A stretch of DNA of 64,000 bases from Bacteroides muris (ex Afrizal et al. 2022) (GTDB taxonomy: Bacteria > Bacteroidota > Bacteroidia > Bacteroidales > Bacteroidaceae). Positions 1 through 8,380 of this stretch are shown here, piece by piece (the first letter of the stretch is position 1; every line of letters starts with the position of its first letter). Under the pieces are notes generated by a model, which saw only the letters and a program-made list of their open reading frames with translations, was not told the DNA's origin and did not search any database. Location: the NCBI RefSeq assembly GCF_004793475.1, contig NZ_SRYZ01000016.1:1-64000 (forward strand), read 5' to 3'. The position numbers and the translations under genes were made by a program.

Positions 1-1181
1 AGGACATCCGGACACTGGACAGCGCCTTTCTGGTGCGGAATATCGACCTCGCCTTTGAGGCGTGGCGGAAACCTTGGGCGCGGCAAGTGCCTTTTCCCGT
101 CTTCTGCCGCTACATTCTGCCCTATCGCATCAGTAGGGAATATCCCTCGGGACTGCGTAAGGAGATGATGGACCGGTTCATTCCCCTGCTCGACTCCGCC
201 GGTGTCTCCTCTCCGCTGGAGGCTTGCTCGCTGCTGAACAGGAAGCTTGCAACGGTGATGCGGTACAAGAAGAACTCCCTGCCCTTCTATCCCACCATCG
301 AAGAGACGTATGCCTGGGGAGGTGCCCGATGTGAAGGCCTGTGCGACCTGGGATTGTTCGTGATGCGTGCCGCCGGCATACCCGTGGTGATGGACAAGAC
401 CCTGTGGACCCGTATGGACTGGGGACACAACTGGGGGGCCGTGTGGCACGAGGGACGCTTCCACAGCTTTGCCCCCGGAGAACAGTTGCCGGGAGAGTAT
501 CTGCCGGTGTTGAACAGCCGGGGGCATTTGAGACCTGCCAAGGTCTATCGCTCCCATTTCGACCCTTGTCCCGTATCCGGCAGCGAAGAGGTGCCGGACG
601 ACGGCTATGGCACCTGGCTGAAAAGCCCCTTGCTGGAAGATGCCAGTATGGAGTACCTTGACCGCCCCGTCGACGTCCGTGTGTCGACCGACCGCATCCG
701 TGAGTTCGCGCATGCCTCGGGTCAGGTCTATCTCTGCGCCTACAACTATTACGAATGGGAGCCTGTCGCCGTGGGGTGCCGCACCGATACGACGTGCCTG
801 TTCCGGCAGGTGGGAGGCGACAACATCTTCATCGTGGCGGATTCTCCCGCTGCAGGACAGCTCCGCTTCCTCACCGCCCCGTTCCATGCGGATGCGCACG
901 GGCATATACGCAAGTTCATCCCCCGGCCGGACCGGCCACAGGCGTTTACGTTCCCGAAACGGAAAAGGCTGCTCAAGCGGCCTTACACGCTGCACTACTG
1001 GGATGTGGAGGCGGCCGCGTTCTCGCCGTTGGAATACGGCGGCACCTCCGATTCCACCCAGAGCTATACGAACATTCCGGAGAATGCGCTGTTGTGGTTC
1101 ACCGTGCCCGACCGCATCGTCAACCAGCGGGTGTTTTTTCTGGAAAACGACAGTGTGATAACCATGAACCTGATAAGATAG
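1..1181 (+). CDS. Transglutaminase-like lipoprotein, 3' part (copy 1; 5' end outside window)
   Basis: The open frame runs in from the left edge (first full codon at base 3) and ends at a TAG at 1179-1181. It is nearly identical by eye, without indels, to residues 128-520 of the full gene at 11501, so the start lies upstream of the window. The visible part has the transglutaminase-like core: a Cys in ARCEGLCDLG, a His in DWGHNWGAVW, then SFAPGE, followed by a beta-rich C-terminal region. In the family this Cys/His/Asp fold cleaves or crosslinks peptides, or is catalytically inactive; the substrate is unknown. A wrecked lepB lies immediately downstream, matching the order of the intact copy. 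Whether this copy is intact cannot be judged. Confidence 0.85.
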   Translation, partial: DIRTLDSAFLVRNIDLAFEAWRKPWARQVPFPVFCRYILPYRISREYPSGLRKEMMDRFIPLLDSAGVSSPLEACSLLNRKLATVMRYKKNSLPFYPTIEETYAWGGARCEGLCDLGLFVMRAAGIPVVMDKTLWTRMDWGHNWGAVWHEGRFHSFAPGEQLPGEYLPVLNSRGHLRPAKVYRSHFDPCPVSGSEEVPDDGYGTWLKSPLLEDASMEYLDRPVDVRVSTDRIREFAHASGQVYLCAYNYYEWEPVAVGCRTDTTCLFRQVGGDNIFIVADSPAAGQLRFLTAPFHADAHGHIRKFIPRPDRPQAFTFPKRKRLLKRPYTLHYWDVEAAAFSPLEYGGTSDSTQSYTNIPENALLWFTVPDRIVNQRVFFLENDSVITMNLIR

Positions 1182-1186
1182 TAAGG

Positions 1187-1288
1187 ATGGAGGATAGGGA
1201 AAGCAAGAAGAAAGGATGGAAGAACCGGATGGGACAGGATATGGAAAAGAATAAGATGAACAAGGTGAAGTACGGAATTGGTTTCTGA
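1187..1288 (+). pseudogene. lepB (signal peptidase I) remnant with large internal deletion
   Basis: The start (ATGGAGGA...AAGCAAG) matches the first codons of the intact signal peptidase gene at 13048. The bases from about 1222 to 1273 match its extreme 3' end (GAACCGGATG ... GGATATGGAAAA ... AACAAGGTGAAGTA). Everything between, including the catalytic Ser and Lys boxes, is missing. A short frame of 33 codons remains open but cannot encode a peptidase. It sits 5 bp behind transglutaminase copy 1, exactly where the intact copy has lepB. Confidence 0.75.
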
Positions 1289-1319
1289 ATGTTATTGCTT
1301 TGAGTTGACTTCGGTACCT

Positions 1320-1449
1320 GGATTACTGAAAAGGGCATCTTGCCCGCCATGCTTTTACCAGAGCCGTTTTCACCAGCAATTACCGTCAATCCGTTCAGTT
1401 TCACGTTTGCCGATTTCACTTTTGCGATATTCTCTATTTGAAATCTCAT
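1320..1449 (-). pseudogene. N-terminal fragment of an AAA-type ATPase gene
   Basis: Read on the minus strand from an ATG at 1449-1447, the frame gives a typical start of an SMC/AAA-like ATPase: MRFQIENIAKVKSA, then LNGLTVIAGENGSGKS. GENGSGKS is a Walker A motif. Similarity to such proteins stops after about 43 residues (around SVIQ), and the frame then runs into unrelated sequence and the lepB remnant. No Walker B or signature motif follows. This is a gene fragment brought in by rearrangement, probably non-functional. Which ATPase family it came from cannot be told from this length. Confidence 0.6.
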
Positions 1450-1516
1450 AAGTAACCTCTTTTTTCGTAACTTGCGCTCATTATCGTAGACTTGGATAAA
1501 TTTGAAAAACAAAGCA

Positions 1517-2599
1517 ATGAAGCAAAAAGGAAAACATAAGGGATTATTGTGTTTTTTGGTGGTTAGTGTGTTTGTTGGTGGCATTGCTGTTTTTGCATTG
1601 CACCGATATCGGGTGGAATCTTGGAAAGAACAGGCTCGCCATACCTTTCGTGAGGCTTTGCAAGATGAATTAAAGAAAAGGGATATACACGTTTTTTTCT
1701 ATTCGAGCGGTTATAGCAGACTCTATAATGACTTGAAAGACACCGTAACGATGCAAAGAAGTGAATCGGAGAAAAAGGATTTCATTATTCCTCCTGAAAG
1801 GCTTTCAAATTATATGGGTGAATCTTCCATTTCCAGATTAATGCACTCATATATATTAGAGAAATATCCTTTGCAGGCAGACGCGGTAGCAGATAATTGG
1901 AGAAAAAGACTGGCAGAAAAAGGATTCTTGGGGAAAACCACCGTACGCATAGCTGTATTGGATTGGGACGAACACGAAGCTTCTACTTTTTCAGGCGATT
2001 CGTCTTATGTGGCAAAATCGGATAGTCTGGTATCCTATTATATAGGTAAAAGATGTGAGGTCGCTTCCACAGGATATATACATTGTTCCTGGCTGTCGGC
2101 TTTTACGGTTAGCGATATGGTTTTGTTGTGTTTCTTCGTTCTTTTTTGTGTCTTATTGTATTTATGCCGCAGTTATATATGTGTGCTTTATTATCGTATG
2201 TTGCGTGGCTCAAGCCCGGCACAGCCTGCTTCACTTGTATCTATAGAGGTAGGGGAACAGAACCCGGTTATGGCTGTCGCTGAATCAGGACCGCATGTAT
2301 ACCGTTTGGAAGATGGATTGTTGTTCGATGCCGATTCGAGAATTTTGCGTAAGGGTGATAAGACTGTAAAGTTAACAGCATCGTTGGCAAAATTGTTGAA
2401 ACATTTTTTGGAAGCGCAGGAGTACAGATTATCCATGTCCGAAATTAAGCAGATATTATGGCCGGAGGATATGGATGTTGCAGATAGCAGAGTGCATACA
2501 ATGGTGGGAAGGCTGCGTAAAAGCTTGTCCGAAATTTCAGAGTGGCAAATCGTAAATGGAATCCTTTGTTACCAGTTAAAAAGATGCTCCAATGAGTAA
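1517..2599 (+). CDS. Membrane-anchored winged-helix transcriptional regulator
   Basis: About 360 residues. The ATG at 1517 is preferred over an upstream TTG at 1502 because it puts a short basic stretch (MKQKGKHKG) before the first membrane segment (residues about 8-26). A region of about 160 residues follows, probably periplasmic, then a second membrane segment near residues 197-225. The last 100 residues form an OmpR/PhoB-like winged helix with the LWPED...DSRVHTMVGRLRKSL pattern. The architecture suggests a one-component regulator that senses something in the periplasm and binds DNA directly. A repeated inverted sequence 49 bp downstream, before the NVEALA gene, is a candidate target. A paralogue with a nonsense mutation lies at 7162. 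The ligand is unknown. Confidence 0.75.
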   Translation: MKQKGKHKGLLCFLVVSVFVGGIAVFALHRYRVESWKEQARHTFREALQDELKKRDIHVFFYSSGYSRLYNDLKDTVTMQRSESEKKDFIIPPERLSNYMGESSISRLMHSYILEKYPLQADAVADNWRKRLAEKGFLGKTTVRIAVLDWDEHEASTFSGDSSYVAKSDSLVSYYIGKRCEVASTGYIHCSWLSAFTVSDMVLLCFFVLFCVLLYLCRSYICVLYYRMLRGSSPAQPASLVSIEVGEQNPVMAVAESGPHVYRLEDGLLFDADSRILRKGDKTVKLTASLAKLLKHFLEAQEYRLSMSEIKQILWPEDMDVADSRVHTMVGRLRKSLSEISEWQIVNGILCYQLKRCSNE

Positions 2600-2647
2600 A
2601 ATTAGAGTAGATTTTTTGTGAGAATGGGTATATTTACGTCTGATATT

Positions 2648-2713
2648 GTCTGACAAAGTCTAACAAAATAATAATTTTTTCCGTTTGTTAGACTTTGTTA
2701 GACTGAATATTTG
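2648..2713 (+). promoter_or_regulatory. Inverted/tandem repeat overlapping a putative promoter (copy 1)
   Basis: Two tandem 10-mers (GTCTGACAAA, GTCTAACAAA) at 2648-2667 are answered by their inverted counterparts at 2684-2703, with one mismatch and a 16-nt spacer. A -7-like box AATATTTG (2706-2713) follows, with TTTG at 2684-2687 placed 22 bp upstream as a -33 candidate. The same layout occurs at 8278-8340. In both places it sits between the winged-helix gene and an NVEALA gene. Tandem 10-bp half-sites fit binding by OmpR-like winged helices; a terminator hairpin for the upstream gene is the alternative. Confidence 0.55.
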
Positions 2714-2773
2714 GTGATTCTTTTTCTTTTTCAGTACTTCGTGGCATCTTTAATATAAAAAATGTATATCGTT

Positions 2774-3004
2774 ATGAAGAACTTGAAAAAGAAAATTTGG
2801 GTTATTGGTTTGTTTTTGGTTGTAGCGACGGCTGTGTCTTTTCATATCAATACAGAAAAGAGCCGGTTGGATGCTTTGATGTTTGAGAATGTGGAAGCAT
2901 TGGCGTCAGACGAATGGGGACCAAATGTCGACTGTGTTGGCTCCGGGTCTTTAGATTGCCCTCGAATTCATGTAAAAGTATATTTTATAGCCAATGCTCG
3001 TTAA
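2774..3004 (+). CDS. NVEALA family small exported protein (1)
   Basis: About 76 residues from the ATG at 2774 (MKNLKKKIW); an ATG at 2762 is also in frame but lies before the basic n-region. A hydrophobic segment (residues about 6-22) is followed by a polar linker and the family motif ENVEALAS. A variable tail with two Cys follows (DCVGSGSLDCP). NVEALA proteins are a Bacteroidetes family of unknown function. The stop overlaps the start of the next propeller gene by 11 bp, so the two are probably translationally coupled. The tail resembles that of NVEALA-3 (8572), including the Cys spacing. Confidence 0.85.
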   Translation: MKNLKKKIWVIGLFLVVATAVSFHINTEKSRLDALMFENVEALASDEWGPNVDCVGSGSLDCPRIHVKVYFIANAR

Positions 3005-4052
3005 TCTGATAAGAACTTTGTGCCTGCTGTTTCTATTGGCAGCGTGTACCTCTGCTCCCCACAAGGCAGGATTGGTTTATGCTGATTTCCCGGAAACCCA
3101 TGAGTTGAAGGGAGAGGCAATCCCTTTGGATACAGCCTTGTTCCGCTATCCTTTCCGTATTCGGGTGCAGGAAGATAAGGTTTTTGTGCTCGATTTGCAC
3201 GGCACCGATCACTTCTGCCATGTCTTTCGTTATCCCGATTTCTCTTATTGGACTTCTTTCGGCAAGCGTGGAGAGTCGCCTGACGAGCAGCTTTCTGTCG
3301 AAAATATCCGATGGAATGGGAAGAAATTGTGGCTTCTTGATGCCAATAAGTCCGAATTAACTCGGTTTGGTTGTGCTTTATCCGGTGATTCACTGTTTCG
3401 TCAGGAAACGGTGAAGCTGGATAGAGCTCTTCTTCGGGCTTTGGACTTTGCTATGGTGGACGATTCTACCTTTATCATTCCCGATTATTCGGGCGATAAC
3501 CGTTTTTGCCGGGTGAACAGGCAAGGCAGGTTATTGCATAAAATGGGGGTAATCCCTTCTTCCAATGAGGAGGCTTTGCAGAACGCCCGTCCTGCGCTGG
3601 CGCAAGCATGGCGCAGCTTCATTGACTACAATCCGCGCAACGGCGTGCTGGCAGCAGTCACCCAGCTGGGTGAAGTGCTCGAAGTCTATAACTTGAAGGA
3701 CAGTACGCACGTGGTGCGCATCGGTCTTCACGGTGAACCGGAGTTCAAGGTTGCCGAAGGCTATGGTATTCCTACGGGCATTATGGGTTTTAGCGATGTG
3801 CAGGTCACGGACAAAGCCATTTATGCCGTGTTCCACGGACGCTCTTTCAAGGAGATTATGCAGAACGCTCAAAAAGGCATCCAGGTAGATGGCGGGCAAT
3901 ACATCTATGTATTCAGTTTGCATGGCGAGCCTCTTTGCAAATATGTGCTCGACCACTATATTTATGGTATATCTGTGAATGAGTCGGAAGGAATCATCTA
4001 TGCCACAGATGTGAACCAAGATGACCCGATAATGAAGTATAAGATGAAATAA
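2994..4052 (+). CDS. Six-bladed beta-propeller lipoprotein (BF3164/TolB-like)
   Basis: 352 residues with a lipoprotein signal (LCLLFLLAACTS; lipobox Cys at about residue 18). The rest is beta-rich, with repeated blade patterns and the family signature FGKRGESPDEQ in the first blades and IYVFSLHGEPLCKY near the end. BF3164-like propellers of Bacteroidetes are predicted surface or periplasmic lipoproteins of unknown function, often beside NVEALA genes. The start codon lies inside the NVEALA-1 gene. Its last codons (EGIIYATDVNQDD) match two orphan fragments at about 8810 and 13954, showing that related propellers once existed there. Confidence 0.8.
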   Translation: MLVNLIRTLCLLFLLAACTSAPHKAGLVYADFPETHELKGEAIPLDTALFRYPFRIRVQEDKVFVLDLHGTDHFCHVFRYPDFSYWTSFGKRGESPDEQLSVENIRWNGKKLWLLDANKSELTRFGCALSGDSLFRQETVKLDRALLRALDFAMVDDSTFIIPDYSGDNRFCRVNRQGRLLHKMGVIPSSNEEALQNARPALAQAWRSFIDYNPRNGVLAAVTQLGEVLEVYNLKDSTHVVRIGLHGEPEFKVAEGYGIPTGIMGFSDVQVTDKAIYAVFHGRSFKEIMQNAQKGIQVDGGQYIYVFSLHGEPLCKYVLDHYIYGISVNESEGIIYATDVNQDDPIMKYKMK

Positions 4053-4065
4053 AAAAGGGAAAATA

Positions 4066-4143
4066 TGAAAGGGACTGGAGAAGAGCGGACGGATAACGTT
4101 TTGTAGCAGCATCACGACCCGCCCGTTCTGTAACCTTTCCCAG
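4066..4143 (+). other. Conserved non-coding element, copy A (possible structured RNA)
   Basis: This begins just downstream of the propeller stop codon. GAGCGGACGG (4083-4092) can pair with CCGCCCGTTC (4119-4128) around a conserved ATAACGTTTTGT, with one A-C mismatch. An outer GAAAGG/CCTTTC pairing is also possible. Copies lie at 8897 and 14044, each right after a propeller 3' end. Stem bases differ between copies yet mostly keep pairing. Function unknown; a 3'-UTR structure, attenuator or terminator are options. Confidence 0.45.
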
Positions 4144-4397
4144 AAAGGAGGTATCGGCAAAGATAATGATTTAGTTTGAATAAGCAATGCGTTTGCTTCT
4201 TCCGTTGAAAGGATAGATACGGAAATAGATAAGAATTAAAAAGAATAAATTTTAAAAGTAGAAAAACAATGAGAAAGAAGATTATGAAAGCTGCATTTGT
4301 TGCCGCATTTGCAGCAGTGGCAGGATATGGAATTTATACGAATCAGAGAACAGAAACAATGTCGGATTTGATGCTGGCTAATGTGGAGGCGTTGGCT
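4144..4397 (+). repeat. Near-identical 5' UTR plus leader cassette, copy 1
   Basis: From AAAGGAGGTA to the Ala codon ending NVEALA, this 254-bp block equals 8973-9226 without indels; I count five substitutions, all inside the leader codons. The 125-bp non-coding part is identical. Similarity ends abruptly at the codon after NVEALA. A -7-like TTAGTTTG lies at about 4172-4179, which could make this a shared promoter-leader unit. Confidence 0.8.
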
Positions 4398-4526
4398 GGC
4401 GGAGAATCTGGACGTGAGGATTGTACGAGTGCTTCTGATATTTGTTCAGAGCTTGTGATTTATCCGGATGGTGATTATGGTGAAGATATATTATTGGGTT
4501 ATACCAAAAAACCGGGCTGGTTATAA
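4269..4526 (+). CDS. NVEALA family small exported protein (2)
   Basis: 85 residues. A basic start (MRKKIMK) and hydrophobic stretch (AAFVAAFAAVAGYGIY) are followed by a polar linker and the block MSDLMLANVEALA (residues 31-43). The remaining 42 residues contain two Cys and are acidic, rich in Gly and Tyr. The first 43 residues are almost the same as in NVEALA-4 (9098), while the tails are unrelated. A propeller lipoprotein gene follows 91 bp downstream. Cleavage after the final Ala would fit the -3/-1 Ala rule of signal peptidase I. Function of the mature peptide is unknown. Confidence 0.85.
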   Translation: MRKKIMKAAFVAAFAAVAGYGIYTNQRTETMSDLMLANVEALAGGESGREDCTSASDICSELVIYPDGDYGEDILLGYTKKPGWL

Positions 4527-4617
4527 CTTCTTTTGACGGAGATGTGTCATTTCCCTCTTTTTATAGTTTTTATATTTGGGGTGTTGTGACACACCTTCTT
4601 TATTAAATAGTTAATTT

Positions 4618-5715
4618 ATGGAAAAATTGTTGCATTTTATTGGTACAATATTTGCAATGCTTACTGTAGTCATATTTGTAGGCTGTAATGTCGTTAATCA
4701 TAGTGAAGGATTAGGGGAGTCGGGGACGGTTTATAATTTGCAAGTAAAGAGTAGGCAAGAACTTTTAATGGGGAATGGAAGAATGGCAATGATTGATTCG
4801 TTCTTGATAATTGTCTCTTCCGGTCCTGACGATATATGTAGAATCTACGATATATATGATAATAATAAGGAGATATGTGCTTACGGAAAGACAGGAAATG
4901 GTCCTGGTGAATTTATCCAACCGCTGCTAACCTATGCTTGGAATAATGAATTTGGACTGAATGAAATGAATAAACAAGAATTGGCTATTCTTGCTATTGA
5001 CAAACCGAATACGGGAGAAGCCATTGTTGTACACGAAGAGAAAAGATTAAAAGCCTCTTATCAGAAAAAAAAAGGCGAATGGACTCCCACCGGCTATTTT
5101 ATCACCAAGCTGGATAGCTCGCATTATGTATCCTTGGTTGGTGTGGAGGACGGACGGTTCTTTTCGCTGTCCAACAGTACGTTGCAACATATTGATTACT
5201 TTGGCGAGTCGCCAATAAAAGAAGACTTACCGCCTATTGCAGCTCGCAACAGGTTGAGCGGAAAAATAGCGACTTATAATGGGAGAATGGTATTTGGAAC
5301 GGTCAAATTGCCTTATTTGGTATCCTATAAGATATGTGATGAAAAGATGGAAAAAATGTGGAGCTTATATTATGCAGAAACCGGCTATGGCGTAAAGAAT
5401 GGTGATTTGCTTTTTGATAAGGACAGAGCCAGAGGCCCTTTATTGGATTTGAAAATGGATTCAAAGTATATCTATGCTCTTTATTTGGACCAGCTACTGA
5501 GTGATTATGACCATTATAATGTAGAGAAGTCGACTTCAAATAAAATTCTGGTCTTTGATTATGACGGTAATAATGTAGCTTGTTTTAATCTTGGTTGTAG
5601 AATACAAGAAATGGCGATTTTGCCTCAAGGACAAAAAATGTATGGATTGACTCAATATCCTGATTTTTCTTTGGTCGAATTCGTTTTGCCGGATGAATTA
5701 TATCAATCGGAGTAA
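4618..5715 (+). CDS. Six-bladed beta-propeller lipoprotein (BF3164/TolB-like)
   Basis: 365 residues starting with a signal peptide that ends in a lipobox-like IFVGCN (Cys about residue 23). The blade motif YGKTGNGPGEFIQPLL marks it as a BF3164/TolB-like propeller, and the C-terminal part has the family's ILVFDYDGNNVACF blade. It follows NVEALA-2 and precedes another propeller, so the three probably form one unit. The exposed face could bind a peptide or glycan, but nothing in the sequence fixes the ligand. Confidence 0.8.
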   Translation: MEKLLHFIGTIFAMLTVVIFVGCNVVNHSEGLGESGTVYNLQVKSRQELLMGNGRMAMIDSFLIIVSSGPDDICRIYDIYDNNKEICAYGKTGNGPGEFIQPLLTYAWNNEFGLNEMNKQELAILAIDKPNTGEAIVVHEEKRLKASYQKKKGEWTPTGYFITKLDSSHYVSLVGVEDGRFFSLSNSTLQHIDYFGESPIKEDLPPIAARNRLSGKIATYNGRMVFGTVKLPYLVSYKICDEKMEKMWSLYYAETGYGVKNGDLLFDKDRARGPLLDLKMDSKYIYALYLDQLLSDYDHYNVEKSTSNKILVFDYDGNNVACFNLGCRIQEMAILPQGQKMYGLTQYPDFSLVEFVLPDELYQSE

Positions 5716-5743
5716 TGTTAAGTATTTTTTCTTAATATAATCG

Positions 5744-5784
5744 GTATGGCTGAAGAAAAGGTAATTAGAAATCTTTAGCCATAC
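5744..5784 (+). terminator. Imperfect hairpin between two propeller genes
   Basis: GTATGGCTGAAGA (5744-5756) can pair with TCTTTAGCCATAC (5772-5784), about 12 pairs with one mismatch and a 15-nt loop. No strong T-run follows directly. It lies 28 bp after one propeller stop and 38 bp before the next start. It could be a terminator, an RNA-processing structure or an intercistronic stabiliser. Confidence 0.4.
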
Positions 5785-5822
5785 ATTTACTTGAAATTTA
5801 TAATTGGTTAATATTGAATTCC

Positions 5823-6830
5823 ATGAAAATAAAATTAGTATTCTGTCTTTTGGCTGTTGTGTTTTGTAGTGGATGCGGTTCGAAAGACCCCAAGGCAAAA
5901 TGGCAAAAAAAGAGAGCGAATATAATCAATGTCAAAGATGATATCAAAGAAATAGATACAGATGATGTGTTGATAGGCTCTTTGGCTAAACCTTATATAT
6001 GTGGCAAATATTTGGCTATTGCGGATTACAAATCATCAGACAAGAAAGTTCGTCTCTATGATCTTCATACATTGAAATATGTGCTGAGCTTTGGAGATAT
6101 AGGGCAAGGGCCGACAGAAATATCCGTTCTTGGAACGGTTGCGTGGAATGAGGGCGACTATGATTTGTATGTGACAGACCATGGACAGCGTAGAATTCTA
6201 AGATACAACTTGGACAGTCTTCTTACAGACTCCTTATATTCTCCGACTATCAAACTAAGATTTGGTGATGGCAATGCAACTTTCCCCAATGATTATTACT
6301 ATATAAATGATACACTGTCGTTTGGCTTATTCATTATTCCTATGGCATCCTCTTCTTATAAGTGGACCGGTGGAAAATGGAATATGAAGACTGGTGCAAT
6401 GCAGCTGATAGATTATGTTCATCCGGCTGACGATAAGAAAAGAATTTCTTTTACTTTCTCACTTCAGCATAATACGTTAGTAGAGTGCAATCAACGATAC
6501 GACTTGATGAGTTTGTATAATCTGAATGGGGAATTGTTGTGTAATGTTTATGGCCCGAGTTGGGATAAGAAAGGTGATAGAAAAGCACATTTCAAAAATG
6601 CAACAGTTTATAAGGATAAAATTATAGTATCTTATATTGGAGAAGACTGGAGGAACAATAATGGTGCAAGGATGCTCCATGTTTTTGATATTGGCGGAGA
6701 TTATTTGAAGACATTGGATGTGGGATATAAAATTAATTATTTATGTTGTGACGAAAAAAATGGTAGGCTGATTATGAATCTGGATGCTGAAATTCAGTTT
6801 GGTTATTTGGATTTGGATAAGATTATTTAA
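5823..6830 (+). CDS. Six-bladed beta-propeller lipoprotein (BF3164/TolB-like)
   Basis: 335 residues from the ATG at 5823; a TTG three codons earlier is less likely. The signal peptide ends in the lipobox VVFCSGCGS (Cys about residue 18). The signature FGDIGQGPTEISVLG is the family's GQGPxE blade motif, and MLHVFDIGGDYLKTLDVG is the final blade. It is the third propeller of this part of the locus and has no NVEALA gene of its own directly upstream. Function unknown; predicted outer-membrane or periplasmic lipoprotein. Confidence 0.78.
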   Translation: MKIKLVFCLLAVVFCSGCGSKDPKAKWQKKRANIINVKDDIKEIDTDDVLIGSLAKPYICGKYLAIADYKSSDKKVRLYDLHTLKYVLSFGDIGQGPTEISVLGTVAWNEGDYDLYVTDHGQRRILRYNLDSLLTDSLYSPTIKLRFGDGNATFPNDYYYINDTLSFGLFIIPMASSSYKWTGGKWNMKTGAMQLIDYVHPADDKKRISFTFSLQHNTLVECNQRYDLMSLYNLNGELLCNVYGPSWDKKGDRKAHFKNATVYKDKIIVSYIGEDWRNNNGARMLHVFDIGGDYLKTLDVGYKINYLCCDEKNGRLIMNLDAEIQFGYLDLDKII

Positions 6831-7161
6831 TGTCCCAATATCTTGTGTAATGAAAAAAAAGGCTTTGTAGCTCGGTGTGTCTTATACGTGAAAAAGGTGA
6901 ATATAATTATTGAGGATGTTGGAATTTTGTTGCAGACATGGAGTAAAAAGAGATTCGGTTTCTTGAGGATTTGACATTTACAGTGAAGGGTGCGGATACC
7001 GTGGCCTTTCCACAAGGGCACAGCGAGAAACATCTTTTCCGGTGTCCTTTTTCTCTCCCACAGCATCTTGCAATCAAGGTTGCAAGATTTCTTGGCTTAA
7101 CAACTCTATATATCAGAAATTTGTTGTATCATTGTGACCGGAAACTATTTATAAACCAACC
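6831..7161 (+). other. Intergenic stretch with one hairpin, no gene seen
   Basis: No convincing coding frame. ATCTTGCAA (7065-7073) and TTGCAAGAT (7080-7088) form a perfect 9-bp hairpin. A -7-like TATCATTG lies at 7127-7134, about 30 bp before the start of the broken regulator gene, and may be its promoter. The rest shows no repeat shared with other intergenic regions here. Confidence 0.4.
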
Positions 7162-8232
7162 ATGGAAAAAGAAGATTGGCAGCAGCTATTGATATACGCG
7201 TTTATAGGCATTGTGGCAGCGGGAGTTACCGGCTGGTTTCTGTATCAGCACCGGCTGGAGTACTGGTAGATACAGGCGCGCGACGCTTTTCGTCCGACTT
7301 TGATAGAGGAGTTGAGAAAACGGGATGAAAAGGCGTTTTCTTTTCGAGAAGGAACGAAGGGGGGAGATGGAAATGAAGGAATTAACAAAGATTCTGTGGG
7401 AGAACGATTGCGGGTAAGAATGACTGCTCAGTGTGGGAAGAAGGAATTTCTTGTTCCTTATGAGAAGATTTATTGTTATATACACGATTATTCCAATTCC
7501 AGTCTGTACCATTCTTATATATTGGATAAGTTTCCTTTGAAAGCGGATTCATTGGCTAAGAGCTGGCGGCATTTGTTGGTCAGCAAGGGCTTTTCTGGAA
7601 AAATCGCGGTGCGTGTTTCTGTACTCGATTGGGAAGAACGCGAAACTCATGTGCTTTCGGGTGATTCGCTTTATGTGGCATCATCGGATAGCCTTTTATC
7701 TTATTATATAGGTAAAAGGTGTGAAGTTGCTGTTACGGGATATGCCCATTGTTCCTGGCTGCAGGCTTTCACAACTAAAGATAAGGTTTTATTGTTTCTT
7801 CTCTTTCTTTGCGCCATTCTTTTGTTTTTTATAGATAATCTGTATCGTCGTTTCAAGAAAAAGACAATGCTTGTTCATTTGGAACAGGTACCGGAGGTGA
7901 CTGTTGTTGAACCTCGTTCATCTCGTGTCTATCATTTTGGTGACGAATTGTTTTTTGATGTAGATGCAAGCATGCTGTATACAGAGAATAAGCATGTGGA
8001 ATTGGCTCCGATGCTTTCTAAGTTGCTACAAGGCTTTTTGGAGGCAGAAGATTACAAGTTATCCATTGATGAAATCATGCATTTGTTGTGGCCGGGTTAC
8101 GATCTCATCGATAGCAGGGTGCATACCACAGTGGGAAGATTGCGCAAATGTTTGTCCGAAGTTTCCGATTGGCAAATAGTCAACAATTCTTCCGTCTATC
8201 AACTGAGAAAAAAGACTTGCTTCGATAAGTGA
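7162..8232 (+). pseudogene. Membrane-anchored winged-helix regulator, interrupted by a nonsense codon
   Basis: This is a paralogue of the regulator at 1517. From the ATG at 7162 the frame gives a short n-region, a membrane segment and RLEYW, then an in-frame TAG at 7267-7269. It continues in the same frame to 8232 with the second membrane segment and winged helix (LWPGYDLIDSRVHTTVGRLRK). Aligned with the intact copy (RVESWKEQAR against RLEYW*IQAR), the stop replaces a Lys codon, so one AAG-to-TAG change explains it. A downstream restart would lose the first membrane anchor. Readthrough or sequencing error cannot be excluded. Confidence 0.8.
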
Positions 8233-8277
8233 TTATAAATATCTTTATATCAATGTCTTGTATCCGTTTCTGACAGA

Positions 8278-8340
8278 GTCTAACAAAGTCTAACAAATAC
8301 AAAAATTGTATTTGTTAGACTTTGTTAGACGTTATTTTTG
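8278..8340 (+). promoter_or_regulatory. Perfect inverted/tandem repeat overlapping a putative promoter (copy 2)
   Basis: The 25-nt arms at 8278-8302 and 8306-8330 are perfect inverted copies. Each arm contains two tandem 10-mers of the GTCTAACAAA type. A perfect Bacteroides -7 box TATTTTTG follows at 8333-8340, with TTTG at 8311-8314 inside the right arm at -33 distance. Position and geometry match copy 1 at 2648-2713, which supports a conserved operator rather than chance. It could also end transcription of the upstream regulator. Confidence 0.6.
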
Positions 8341-8380
8341 GTATTCTCCCGACTTTTTTAGTACTTCGCATCACCATTTA

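Noticed and set aside
4066..4143. Reading the repeated element as a small minus-strand gene
   Set aside because: Translations of the three copies disagree in frame and contain stops, while base pairing is preserved, so a non-coding role is more likely.
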